Notes: generated by a model not told the origin, from the sequence alone. Shown: positions 8,508-15,217, counted from the stretch's first letter. The stretch is DNA of 18,477 nucleotides from Firmicutes bacterium UBA5420 (GCA_002409455.1 DHNI01000026.1:1804-20280), one strand, 5' to 3'. Program-made: numbers and translations.

Positions 8508-8927
8508 ATGAGTTATCGCGAGCAACTTCGCCAGGCCCGAGAGATTCTACAGGGAGAAATTCAAGAGCTGCAGATGAGTTTGGCTAGCAAGGAAATGGAT
8601 CTGCGCAAATTGGACGGCCTATTGAAAGATACCGGGGGAAGGAAAGGAAGGGGGCCATCTTTGACAAGTCAAATCGTGGAAGTCCTTCACGCCTTGACTA
8701 AGGATAGCCCTGAAGGTGTTTCTGCCCGGGCAGTTGTGCAAGAGTTTGGGCAGGCAAGGGATGATGTGAACGAATCTACCATTCGATCGACCCTGTACCA
8801 AGTGACCCGCAAAATGCGTCCTACAGAGATTGCAGTGGGCGATGAGGTGCAGCAGGTCCGCGTAATAAAGAACGGACCTTTGTATGATGTTGAGTTAGTC
8901 TCCAAACAAGAGGCGGAGCTCATCTAA
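8508..8927 (+). CDS. Small coiled-coil plus winged-helix-like protein of unknown function
   Basis: A 139-residue soluble protein that I do not recognise as a named family. Residues about 1-42 are Glu/Gln/Leu-rich with heptad spacing and should form a coiled coil. A short basic linker (GGRKGRG) follows. Residues about 50-120 read like a winged-helix domain: helix ending EVLHALTK, turn, helix SARAVVQEFG, recognition-type helix NESTIRSTLYQVTRKM, and a beta wing with VRVIKNGPLYDVEL. A DNA-binding, dimeric regulator is plausible but unproven. GGGGGA lies 6 bases before the ATG, and the gene starts 24 bases after the membrane-protein gene, so it is probably the last gene of this run. Its last 33 bases overlap the 3' end of the convergent dinG-like gene. 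Confidence 0.8.
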   Translation: MSYREQLRQAREILQGEIQELQMSLASKEMDLRKLDGLLKDTGGRKGRGPSLTSQIVEVLHALTKDSPEGVSARAVVQEFGQARDDVNESTIRSTLYQVTRKMRPTEIAVGDEVQQVRVIKNGPLYDVELVSKQEAELI

Positions 8928-10847
8928 ATCCCGGCTGAAACGGGCTGGTGGCAAGGATGCCAAAAAGTCAGCACCATACCTTGCGGTGAGGATGCGTTCA
9001 TCGAGGATGACAACTCCGCCCACGTCTGTCTTGGTGCGGATGAGACGCCCGAAACCTTGTTTAAGGCGCAAGATAGCCTGAGGAACACTGTAGTCTAAGA
9101 ACGGATTGCCTCCAGAGTCTTCGATGGCCTGGAGCCGGGCGCGGGTGACTGGCCGATCCGGCGAAGTGAAGGGTAGGCGAGTGATAACCACCGCCCGCAG
9201 CACATCACCGGGAAGGTCAATACCTTCCCAGAAACTGTTGGTTCCAAAAAGCAGAGAGCGGGGCTCGTCTTGGAAATCCTGAATGAGCCCTAGCCGAGGC
9301 CCATCCCCTTGTTTAAAAAGAGTATAGCCCACTTCGTCCAACTTGGGATAGATTGTATCTGCTACCTCGTCCATGAGACTGTAGCTCGTGAATAGGGCCA
9401 AAACACCGCCCTGGGTAAGGGCTAGTGTCCGCAAGATCAAGTACGCCACATAGTGGGTGTAGCGGGGATGGTTGGGATGTTTGGCCTCCCGAGGGATGCA
9501 CAAAAGGGCCTGTTTGTCATAGGCAAAGGGAGAACCTAAAATCAACCCCGATGCTTCAGTCAGGCCTAATTGGCTCTGAATGTAATCGAAGGACTGGTTG
9601 GTACTCAAGGTGGCTGAGGTAAGAATGACCGAAGGGGTCTGGGCGAATAAAGTCTCTTGTAAAAGTGAACCAACCTCAATGGGGGCAGCCACTAAGCAGG
9701 GCTCCCCATTTTGCATTTCTGCCCAGTAAGCATAGCTTTTATCGTTCCCGGGCAAGACGAGATCGAGGGTTGTTAAGAGCCGTTCCGTAAAGGCAGCAAA
9801 CTGTTCCACCAATCCAGAGACTTCCCCTTCTTCGTCGAAGTTGCATTCTTTAAGCACATCTTGAATGTCTTTTAAATGCTTCGGTAAACTTGTCTGGGTG
9901 AAATGTAATCGGTTTTGATCTGTTAAGGGAACAGTATAGCCCGTAATAAAAGGCTCCATGTGTGAAAAGTACTGAGCAGCTTCTTTAATGAGTTCGTCTA
10001 GGATCAAGTGGAGATCCTGAATGATGTATTCTGGAACAACATCGCGGAGTATAGACTGCAGCTGCGCTCCCGTACGGTAATAGGCCAAGAAACCTGCCCG
10101 TTTTAGCTCGTGGCTGTAGGCACTCGTCGCTACCTCTTCGAGGTTATGGGCTTCATCAATCACAACCCCTTCGCAGGCTGGAAGAACACGCCCTTCGGCC
10201 CGGGCATCTGCCAGGAGCATGGCTTGGTTGGTGATAATCAGATGGGCTTTTGCAAGTCGATGGCGCAAGTTCCAATAAAAACACTTGCTAAAATAAGAGC
10301 AAAGTTCCTCGGGGCAACTTTCTTTTTCGCAGCGTATTTCCGACCACAATTCCCAGGGTATGATGAAGGGTGCCTCGCTGTAATCACCTGTGGTGGTTTC
10401 GTTCACCCAGCGGTTGAGAAGCTCCAAATTATCAACGAAGCCTAGGTGATTGCCGCGCCCTTGAATGAGTTCGTTCCATTGGCGCAGACAAAGATAATTA
10501 CCGCGTCCTTTAAACACTTCTGCCTTGAATTGGCAGGGCAAAACCTTTTGTAAAAAGGGAATATCCTTTTGAAAAAGTTGCTCCTGGAGGATGATGGTAT
10601 GGGTGGCCACAATGGCCAGCTTTTTTTCTTCCACCGTATGATAAATGAGGGGAAGAAGGTAGGCTAGGCTTTTTCCCACACCTGTACCTGCTTCGATGAC
10701 TCCGTGGGCCTCGTTTTGCAGCGCTTGGTATACATGGTTGGACATCTCAATTTGCTCTGGGCGATATTCATAATTAGCTAGTGTATTGGCTAAAAGGCCA
10801 GTTGGCCCCAGAAGTTCCTCAGCGTTAAAACTCAAATCGGTCACCAC
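8895..10847 (-). CDS. dinG: DinG-type ATP-dependent DNA helicase with Fe-S cluster
   Basis: A 650-residue superfamily 2 (XPD/Rad3-like) 5'-3' DNA helicase. Motifs in order: Q-motif region YEYRPEQ (Q32), Walker A EAGTGVGKS (K59), the first cluster Cys in GRGNYLC (C120), cysteines 178, 183 and 189, DEAH (231-234), then the helicase C-terminal domain with TSATL and FGTNSFWEGIDLPG. The spacing of C178-C183-C189 is the same as the E. coli DinG cluster ligands as I recall them, so an Fe-S cluster is likely. The exonuclease domain that precedes the helicase in Bacillus-type DinG is absent. The GTG at 10847 overlaps the only good ribosome site (AAGGTGGTGA, 10841-10850). TTG at 10835, four codons in, has better spacing and may be the true start. 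Confidence 0.92.
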   Translation of the reverse strand: MVTDLSFNAEELLGPTGLLANTLANYEYRPEQIEMSNHVYQALQNEAHGVIEAGTGVGKSLAYLLPLIYHTVEEKKLAIVATHTIILQEQLFQKDIPFLQKVLPCQFKAEVFKGRGNYLCLRQWNELIQGRGNHLGFVDNLELLNRWVNETTTGDYSEAPFIIPWELWSEIRCEKESCPEELCSYFSKCFYWNLRHRLAKAHLIITNQAMLLADARAEGRVLPACEGVVIDEAHNLEEVATSAYSHELKRAGFLAYYRTGAQLQSILRDVVPEYIIQDLHLILDELIKEAAQYFSHMEPFITGYTVPLTDQNRLHFTQTSLPKHLKDIQDVLKECNFDEEGEVSGLVEQFAAFTERLLTTLDLVLPGNDKSYAYWAEMQNGEPCLVAAPIEVGSLLQETLFAQTPSVILTSATLSTNQSFDYIQSQLGLTEASGLILGSPFAYDKQALLCIPREAKHPNHPRYTHYVAYLILRTLALTQGGVLALFTSYSLMDEVADTIYPKLDEVGYTLFKQGDGPRLGLIQDFQDEPRSLLFGTNSFWEGIDLPGDVLRAVVITRLPFTSPDRPVTRARLQAIEDSGGNPFLDYSVPQAILRLKQGFGRLIRTKTDVGGVVILDERILTARYGADFLASLPPARFSRDLDELRLLFGD

Positions 10848-10856
10848 CTTGATTTA

Positions 10857-10865
10857 ATTGTAACA
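10857..10865 (-). promoter_or_regulatory. Possible extended -10 for the dinG-like gene
   Basis: The minus strand reads TGT-TACAAT, one mismatch from the -10 consensus with a TGn extension. No acceptable -35 is present at 16-18 bases. A start of transcription near 10850 would leave almost no leader before the ribosome site, which fits the downstream TTG start better than the GTG. Weak evidence. Confidence 0.3.
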
Positions 10866-10888
10866 TAGGGCAAGGAGAACGCGCCCTA
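10866..10888. repeat. Six-base inverted repeat in the dinG / isomerase divergent gap
   Basis: TAGGGC (10866-10871) and GCCCTA (10883-10888) form a perfect inverted repeat with an 11-base spacer between two divergent genes. It lies just upstream of the possible -10 of the helicase gene and could be an operator. It is short enough to be chance. Confidence 0.25.
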
Positions 10889-10943
10889 GTCGGTGAATAA
10901 AATAGTAACTACAAACAGATAGCGTAAGAAAGGACTGAGCGCG

Positions 10944-11804
10944 GTGCAGGTTGCCATTAGTATGCGGAGTATACATAAAGCACTCTTGCAGGGAGAGATG
11001 GGTATCATTGACTTTATGAAATATGCAGCCAGTCTAGCGGTTGATGGTGTAGAACTGGACGATATGTATCTTCAGGGTGCCGACATAGATTGCACCGAGA
11101 TTCAGGAGATATTGGCGGAGACGGGCCTGACGGTGTCTTGTTACGATATTCATCATCGTATGGAACCCCTTCAACAACTAGAACGCCAGGAAGCACTAGA
11201 GAAAATCAAGGCGGAGCTTGCTGTGGCCGAACTCCTCGGTGCTGAATCTGTGCAGATCGTCGGTGAGGTATTTGATCCCGCAGTTGCCGCCAAAGATGTG
11301 AAAGCATTGATTCTCCAGCTCGTAGACATGGTTCTGCCCCTTGTACAGGGCAAGGATTTCATGCTAGCCATAGAAAACCCGGAAAGTGTCGAGTTTCAGA
11401 GCCATCATATGGCCGAGCTTCTGAACCAAATAGACAATCCCCAGGTGAAGGTAGGCTTCAATATGGCAAATAGTTTTATAGCCGGTGAAGATCCCTTAGT
11501 GGCTCTAGAGCGTCTTCAGGATCATATTGTCCATGTGCGAGCCGTTGATGTACGGCTCGCACAGCAAGACGAAGAACCACAGAGCGGCAGTTATGTTGGC
11601 TGCGTAATAGGTCTAGGCCTAGTTCCCTTACAAAAGCTCTTTGAAGTGCTCAAGGCCAAAGGGTATCAGGGCTGGATTTCCCTAGAGTTTACGGGCCTCG
11701 AGGAGGCGCACTTTGGCACTGAGGCTAGCCTGAAGAATTTGCGGAAGAGCCTCGCTGAGTTGCAAAGCGACACCTTGCATCCCAATGAGCCTATAGGCCT
11801 TTGA
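10944..11804 (+). CDS. Xylose-isomerase-like TIM-barrel protein (sugar phosphate isomerase/epimerase family)
   Basis: A 286-residue protein of the AP-endonuclease-2/xylose-isomerase TIM-barrel superfamily. Recognisable strands and loops are VDGVELDDMY, TVSCYDIHHRM, ESVQIVGEVF, FMLAIENPES, VKVGFNMANSF, HIVHVRAVD and GWISLEFTGLEE. Several Glu residues that normally bind the divalent metal are kept. The usual Asp/His of the strand-7 motif (family wording DTGH or similar) is not visible in GFNMANSF, and HVHxKD reads HVRAVD. The metal site may therefore be altered, and isomerase activity should not be assumed. The start is GTG 10944, with AAAGGA about 10 bases upstream. It is transcribed alone, divergent from the helicase, and its 3' end overlaps the convergent HAD gene by 14 bases. 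Confidence 0.82.
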   Translation: MQVAISMRSIHKALLQGEMGIIDFMKYAASLAVDGVELDDMYLQGADIDCTEIQEILAETGLTVSCYDIHHRMEPLQQLERQEALEKIKAELAVAELLGAESVQIVGEVFDPAVAAKDVKALILQLVDMVLPLVQGKDFMLAIENPESVEFQSHHMAELLNQIDNPQVKVGFNMANSFIAGEDPLVALERLQDHIVHVRAVDVRLAQQDEEPQSGSYVGCVIGLGLVPLQKLFEVLKAKGYQGWISLEFTGLEEAHFGTEASLKNLRKSLAELQSDTLHPNEPIGL

Positions 11805-12579
11805 CGATCTCACCGAGATTCTCGACAATTACATCAGGCCGGGTTTCGGCATTGGTTGCATCCACATCCTCTAGCTTGGTTTCACCGCTGAGTACCAGGA
11901 TGCTAGTAATTCCTGCGGCATTACCCATGGCAATATCGGTGTAGAGCCGGTCGCCGACCATAGCGACAGTGCTGGGATCCTCTAGTCCATAGCGCTCTCG
12001 TAGAGCTTCGATCATCTCAGGGAAGGGTTTCCCGATAATCTTGGGCTTTACCCCCGTCGATGCAGTAATTAAGGCGATCATCGAGCCGCAATCTGGAATA
12101 GGGCCTTCGGGAGTGGGACAATTAAGATCGGGGTGCGTAGCGATGAATGGTAGGCCCTGACGAATGAAGAAGCAAGCACGCTCGAGCTTCTCGTAGGTAA
12201 GGGTAAGGTCGAAGCCCAGAACAACTATTTCCGGGTCTTTTTCTGTCAAAATAAAGCCCGCGGCGCGGAATTCCTCTTCAAGGGCAGGAGTGCCCAAAAG
12301 GTAGATCCGCTTCGGGTAGTCGTATTTTTTTAGATAGAAAATGGTGGCCTGACCTGCAGTAAAGACCTGCTTATCTGTGATGGCCACTCCCATCTTACGA
12401 AGTTTCTGTACATAATGATCGCCGTTTTGAGAAGAGTTGTTGGTCACAAAAATAAAGCGTTTGTGCAGCCGCTCACAGGCGTTCACAAAGGGCAGAGACC
12501 AGGGATAGAGTTGATCTCCTAGGTAAAAGGTTCCGTCTAGATCCAAGAGAAATGTTTCAATGCTACTTAGCTTGTTCAT
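11791..12579 (-). CDS. HAD-IIA family phosphatase (NagD / p-nitrophenylphosphatase-like)
   Basis: A 262-residue haloacid-dehalogenase hydrolase of subclass IIA. Motif I is DLDGT with nucleophile D13 and D15, motif II is VTNNSS (T46, N47), the C2-type cap lies roughly between residues 80 and 180, motif III is the Lys of IGKPFPEMIEAL, and motif IV is MVGDRLYTDIAMG. Such enzymes dephosphorylate small phosphorylated metabolites such as nucleotides or sugar phosphates; the substrate is not readable. The ATG at 12579 has an excellent GGAGGG site about 5 bases upstream. It is monocistronic and converges on the TIM-barrel gene. The 252-base gap to the divergent antiporter gene holds no gene I can support, only a hairpin and the antiporter promoter. 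I did not find a clear promoter for this gene. Confidence 0.93.
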   Translation of the reverse strand: MNKLSSIETFLLDLDGTFYLGDQLYPWSLPFVNACERLHKRFIFVTNNSSQNGDHYVQKLRKMGVAITDKQVFTAGQATIFYLKKYDYPKRIYLLGTPALEEEFRAAGFILTEKDPEIVVLGFDLTLTYEKLERACFFIRQGLPFIATHPDLNCPTPEGPIPDCGSMIALITASTGVKPKIIGKPFPEMIEALRERYGLEDPSTVAMVGDRLYTDIAMGNAAGITSILVLSGETKLEDVDATNAETRPDVIVENLGEIVKGL

Positions 12580-12693
12580 GCTGTCCCTCCAAAATTTAGA
12601 TGCAACAAATCAAGTTCGCCATGCAGAGTGAATTTACCTCTTCGGTTTTTTACAGGGATCTGGAGGAAAAGGATGAAGCAGCATGGTGATGAC

Positions 12694-12727
12694 GCCCGTC
12701 CTAGAAAGATGGGTGATCTAGGAGGGC
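12694..12727. repeat. Inverted repeat / hairpin in the HAD-antiporter gap
   Basis: The arms GCCCGTCCTAGA (12694-12705) and TCTAGGAGGGC (12717-12727) pair over 11 base pairs, with a single unpaired G at 12698 and an 11-base loop. No T-run follows on either strand, so it is not a standard terminator. It lies about 55 bases upstream of the antiporter promoter and about 115 bases upstream of the HAD start. An operator or a structured leader of the HAD transcript are options. No known riboswitch consensus was recognised. Confidence 0.45.
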
Positions 12728-12780
12728 TGTAAGCTGGGCTGAGAAGGCATTTTGCACCACCGGGTAGCAATGTGTTTATT

Positions 12781-12809
12781 TTGACAGGGTTGACTGAATA
12801 TGCTATATT
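12781..12809 (+). promoter_or_regulatory. Near-consensus sigma-A promoter of the antiporter unit
   Basis: A perfect -35 TTGACA (12781-12786), a 17-base spacer and -10 TATATT (12804-12809, one mismatch) with a TGC extension form the best promoter in the window. Transcription should start near 12816, giving a leader of about 16 bases with AAGGGGG at 12817-12823. TTGAC occurs twice (12781 and 12790). The promoter shows that the upstream in-frame GTG at 12772 cannot be the translation start. Confidence 0.8.
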
Positions 12810-12831
12810 TGGGTCTAAGGGGGTACCGTGC

Positions 12832-14019
12832 ATGGATATGTTACTTAAACTTGCAATCGTTGTTCCGGTAGGATGCTTAGCAGGCAGATTAGCTAAGACC
12901 CTCAAGTTGTCCAATATTTTTGGCTTTTTAATTGCAGGTATCATTCTCGGCCCTTCATGCTCAAAACTCCTTTCTACTCAAGATCTTACGTCCTTAAGCA
13001 TTATTGCTGAGATCGCCGTGGCTATCCTTGCCTTCAAGATCGGCAGTGAGTTTGTGGTAAGGGACATGAAGAAACTTGGAACGTCCTTTATGATCATCAC
13101 CTTCGCGGAAGTCTTCGGAACCGTCCTCGTTGTCTTTGCTACCATGTTTTTTCTATTTCAACAGGATTTTGTTTTTAGCATGGTAATGGCCTCCATTGCT
13201 GCAGCTACCGCACCTGCGGCCGCGATTATGGTGATGCGGCAGTACCGCGCCGATGGCCCTGTCACCCGCACGCTCTTACCGGTTACAGCCCTCGATGGAG
13301 TGTTGGGAGTGGTGCTTTTTGGCATCATGATATCGATCACCCGGGTGGTGACGCTGGGAACACAGATCAGTCCGTGGCAGGCGGTGGGAAGACCCCTAAT
13401 CGAGATCTTCGGCAGTCTGGCCCTGGGGGCAGTCTTGGGGATGGCCTTGACGTTTTTTGGACAGAAGGCTCGTGACAGCGACGAGCTTTTAGTGATTACG
13501 TTAGCTGCGATTCTTGCATCTACCGCGGTCGCTACGGCCTTGACCTTATCTCCTTTGCTGACCAATATTATGATGGGTGCAGTACTGGTCAATCTAACCC
13601 AGAATTCCAATCGGATTTTCTTTGGCTTAAATAACTTTATACCACCTGTTTACCTGCTCTTCTTTACATTTGCTGGCGCAAGTCTGGATTTGAGAATTGT
13701 TTTCCAGATAGGCTTTTTGGGCCTAGGATACATTGTGGCAAGGGCTTTTGGCAAAATTTTGGGCGCGTGGGTCGGATCCCTGGGTGTAAGGGCTGAAACC
13801 GCTGTACGAAAACACCTGGGAATAGCATTACTACCCCAAGGTGGATTCGCCATCGCACTGGCGATGGTAGTTCGGCAACACCAGCCCGACATTAGTATGG
13901 CCGTTATTGCCATCATCACAGGTAGTGTTTTACTCTACGAAATTGTTGGACCCATAGTTGCCAAAACAGCCATCCAAAAGGCTGGAGAGATTCGTGGAAT
14001 GGGATCCTCGCTTAGGTAG
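12832..14019 (+). CDS. Cation:proton antiporter (CPA superfamily, no regulatory domain)
   Basis: A 395-residue polytopic protein with about 12-13 hydrophobic segments, of the Na+/H+ exchanger fold. The N-terminus shows the family's GRLAKTLKLSNIFGFLIAGI with ILGPS. The unwound TM4 region reads ATAPAAAIMV, and the TM5 ion site reads ALDGVLGVVLF, with D155 in the ion-binding position and Leu154 where many members have Asp or Asn. It lacks the TrkA-N/RCK and USP domains that many CPA2 proteins carry, so regulation must come from elsewhere. The open frame extends to a GTG at 12772, but that codon lies just before the -35. ATG 12832, 8 bases after AAGGGGG, is the start. It is followed 22 bases later by a PII-like gene. 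The transported ion (Na+ or K+) is unknown. Confidence 0.88.
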   Translation: MDMLLKLAIVVPVGCLAGRLAKTLKLSNIFGFLIAGIILGPSCSKLLSTQDLTSLSIIAEIAVAILAFKIGSEFVVRDMKKLGTSFMIITFAEVFGTVLVVFATMFFLFQQDFVFSMVMASIAAATAPAAAIMVMRQYRADGPVTRTLLPVTALDGVLGVVLFGIMISITRVVTLGTQISPWQAVGRPLIEIFGSLALGAVLGMALTFFGQKARDSDELLVITLAAILASTAVATALTLSPLLTNIMMGAVLVNLTQNSNRIFFGLNNFIPPVYLLFFTFAGASLDLRIVFQIGFLGLGYIVARAFGKILGAWVGSLGVRAETAVRKHLGIALLPQGGFAIALAMVVRQHQPDISMAVIAIITGSVLLYEIVGPIVAKTAIQKAGEIRGMGSSLR

Positions 14020-14041
14020 ATTATCAAAGGAGGGCGACAGT

Positions 14042-14392
14042 ATGTATGCTTTGTTTCTGGTCTTGAATGAAACGGATTATTTAGATGAGATCCTAGCTCG
14101 CTTCGTGGATGTGGGCGTGCAGGGAGCTACAATTCTAGATAGCCAAGGCATGGCCAGTGCCCTAGCCAGTAGTAGGGGAAGAGATTTCCCTTTATTCGGT
14201 TCACTAAAGACATTCATGGAAGGGGCTAGACCTTATAACAAAACGATCTTTACCGTTGTAGACAGTGAGCGCTTAGTTGAGCGAATCGTAGAGGCCGTAA
14301 AGGATGTCCTCGGTGATGTGGATCATCCGGCTGTAGGTTTCATGTTCTCTGTTCCGATTGGTAACGTTTATCCGCTCAATCAGGGCAAGTAG
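14042..14392 (+). CDS. PII-like small signalling protein, probable antiporter partner
   Basis: A 116-residue protein with the length and beta-alpha-beta-beta-alpha-beta pattern of the PII superfamily. The N-terminal strand MYALFLVLNE is followed by a helix and GVQGATILDSQGM, which lines up with the GVQG(x)TVTEVKGFG-type block of GlnB/GlnK. The T-loop region (about residues 37-65) differs completely from nitrogen PII proteins and lacks the uridylylated Tyr context. TIFTVVDSERLVERIVEAV matches the second strand-helix. A C-terminal strand FMFSVPIGNVYPL closes the fold. PII-like proteins form trimers that bind nucleotides between subunits and often dock on transporters. The start is ATG 14042 after AAAGGAGGG; the frame continues upstream inside the antiporter but that extension is not credible. 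It shares a promoter and terminator with the antiporter. Confidence 0.75.
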   Translation: MYALFLVLNETDYLDEILARFVDVGVQGATILDSQGMASALASSRGRDFPLFGSLKTFMEGARPYNKTIFTVVDSERLVERIVEAVKDVLGDVDHPAVGFMFSVPIGNVYPLNQGK

Positions 14393-14399
14393 TGTAAGA

Positions 14400-14434
14400 C
14401 CCCACTGGCAACCCGATTCCCGGTGGGGATTCTT
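14400..14434 (+). terminator. Rho-independent-type terminator of the antiporter/PII-like unit
   Basis: Arms CCCCACTGG (14400-14408) and CCGGTGGGG (14420-14428) form a nine-pair stem with one G-T pair and an 11-base loop. It starts 7 bases after the PII-like stop. The following tract ATTCTT is T-rich but short, so termination may be partial. Confidence 0.65.
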
Positions 14435-14527
14435 GATCCTAGATGTGGTCTGTATACGGATGGGGTAGAATAAACTAGGCTTATGGACGCGGTAATGTGG
14501 GGGCCGGAATCTAGGGAGGTGATGCCC

Positions 14528-15217
14528 ATGAAGTGCTATTGCGAGCACGATAAGGAGTCCAACTGCATAACGCTCGTTCCAATCTTTCATAATCTCACCA
14601 CAGAAGAGACGTTCGAAGTGGCGCAGATTACTCGGCAGGTAGTTGTTCAAAAAGGAGCGATGATTTATGCCATGGATGATGAGGTAGATAGCCTCTTTGT
14701 CGTCCACTCTGGGCGAGTGAAGATCTATCGCTTGAGTGATACTGGCAAAGAGCAAGTGCTTCGCGTCTTGCGCTCCGGCGATTTTTTAGGCGAACTGGCT
14801 CTGTTCAACCATTCTCCCATGAGTGATTACGCGGAAGCTTTGGAAGAGAGCAGTATGTGCGTGATTGATGGCACCGCCCTCAAGGAGTTAATGCGTAAAT
14901 ATCCTAGCATCGCCTTTAAGATTTTGGAGGAGCTGAGCAAGCGTTTGGACAGAACCGAACAGCTTCTCGAGGAAATTAGTCTGCATTCGGTGGAGAGGCG
15001 TTTAGCCCAGGCACTTTTGGATCTAAGCGTGGGTGCAACTGAGGTTGAGCTAGAGATGAGTAAGAGAGATTGGGCCTCGCAGATAGGTATGACGGGCGAG
15101 ACTCTCAGCCGCAAACTAACAGCATTTCAAGATCGGGGTTTCATCGAGCAGATTGGTCAACGCCGCATCCTAATCAAAGACCGGGACGGTCTGGAAGGAG
15201 TTCGTGAGGGTGGTTAA
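14528..15217 (+). CDS. Crp/Fnr-family transcriptional regulator with N-terminal cysteine cluster
   Basis: A 229-residue regulator. A cyclic-nucleotide-binding-type beta-roll (about residues 18-120, with LFVVHSGRVKIYR and GDFLGELALF), a long dimerisation helix and a C-terminal Crp-type helix-turn-helix (SKRDWASQIGMTGETLSRKL) are clear. The N-terminus MKCYCEHDKESNC places cysteines at 3, 5 and 13. A further Cys at 111 (SSMCVID) sits where E. coli FNR has ligand C122. This set could hold an Fe-S cluster or act as a thiol redox switch. The frame runs back to 14483, but AGGGAGG (14513-14519) supports ATG 14528. A lone TAGAAT at 14466-14471 may be a -10, without a convincing -35. The stop overlaps the next gene, so it is co-translated with DUF368. 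Confidence 0.9.
   Translation: MKCYCEHDKESNCITLVPIFHNLTTEETFEVAQITRQVVVQKGAMIYAMDDEVDSLFVVHSGRVKIYRLSDTGKEQVLRVLRSGDFLGELALFNHSPMSDYAEALEESSMCVIDGTALKELMRKYPSIAFKILEELSKRLDRTEQLLEEISLHSVERRLAQALLDLSVGATEVELEMSKRDWASQIGMTGETLSRKLTAFQDRGFIEQIGQRRILIKDRDGLEGVREGG

Noticed and set aside
12580..12780. Possible riboswitch or T-box leader upstream of the antiporter
   Set aside because: Fragments such as CTGAGA and ACCACCGGGTAGC recall known RNA motifs, but no complete consensus is present and the promoter lies downstream of them.
12576..12944. Minus-strand open frame of 122 codons overlapping the HAD start by four bases
   Set aside because: The ATGA-type overlap is tempting, but the frame runs through the antiporter promoter and start, the translation is low-complexity (Pro/Ser/Leu) and resembles no family.
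13158..13610. Minus-strand open frame of 150 codons inside the antiporter gene
   Set aside because: It is the antisense shadow of a membrane protein; composition is Ala/Ile/Thr-rich and there is no ribosome site.
14433..14446. Half-site resembling an FNR box (TTGATCCTAGAT) upstream of the Crp/Fnr gene
   Set aside because: The second half ATCAA is missing; the resemblance is limited to one half-site.
14438..14515. CCTAGAT / ATCTAGG inverted repeat that could hide the Crp/Fnr ribosome site
   Set aside because: Only seven pairs across a 64-base spacer; a transcript start upstream of the first arm is not supported.
14273..14755. Minus-strand open frame across the PII-like terminator and the Crp/Fnr start
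   Set aside because: It crosses a terminator and two genuine gene ends; the translation has no family features.
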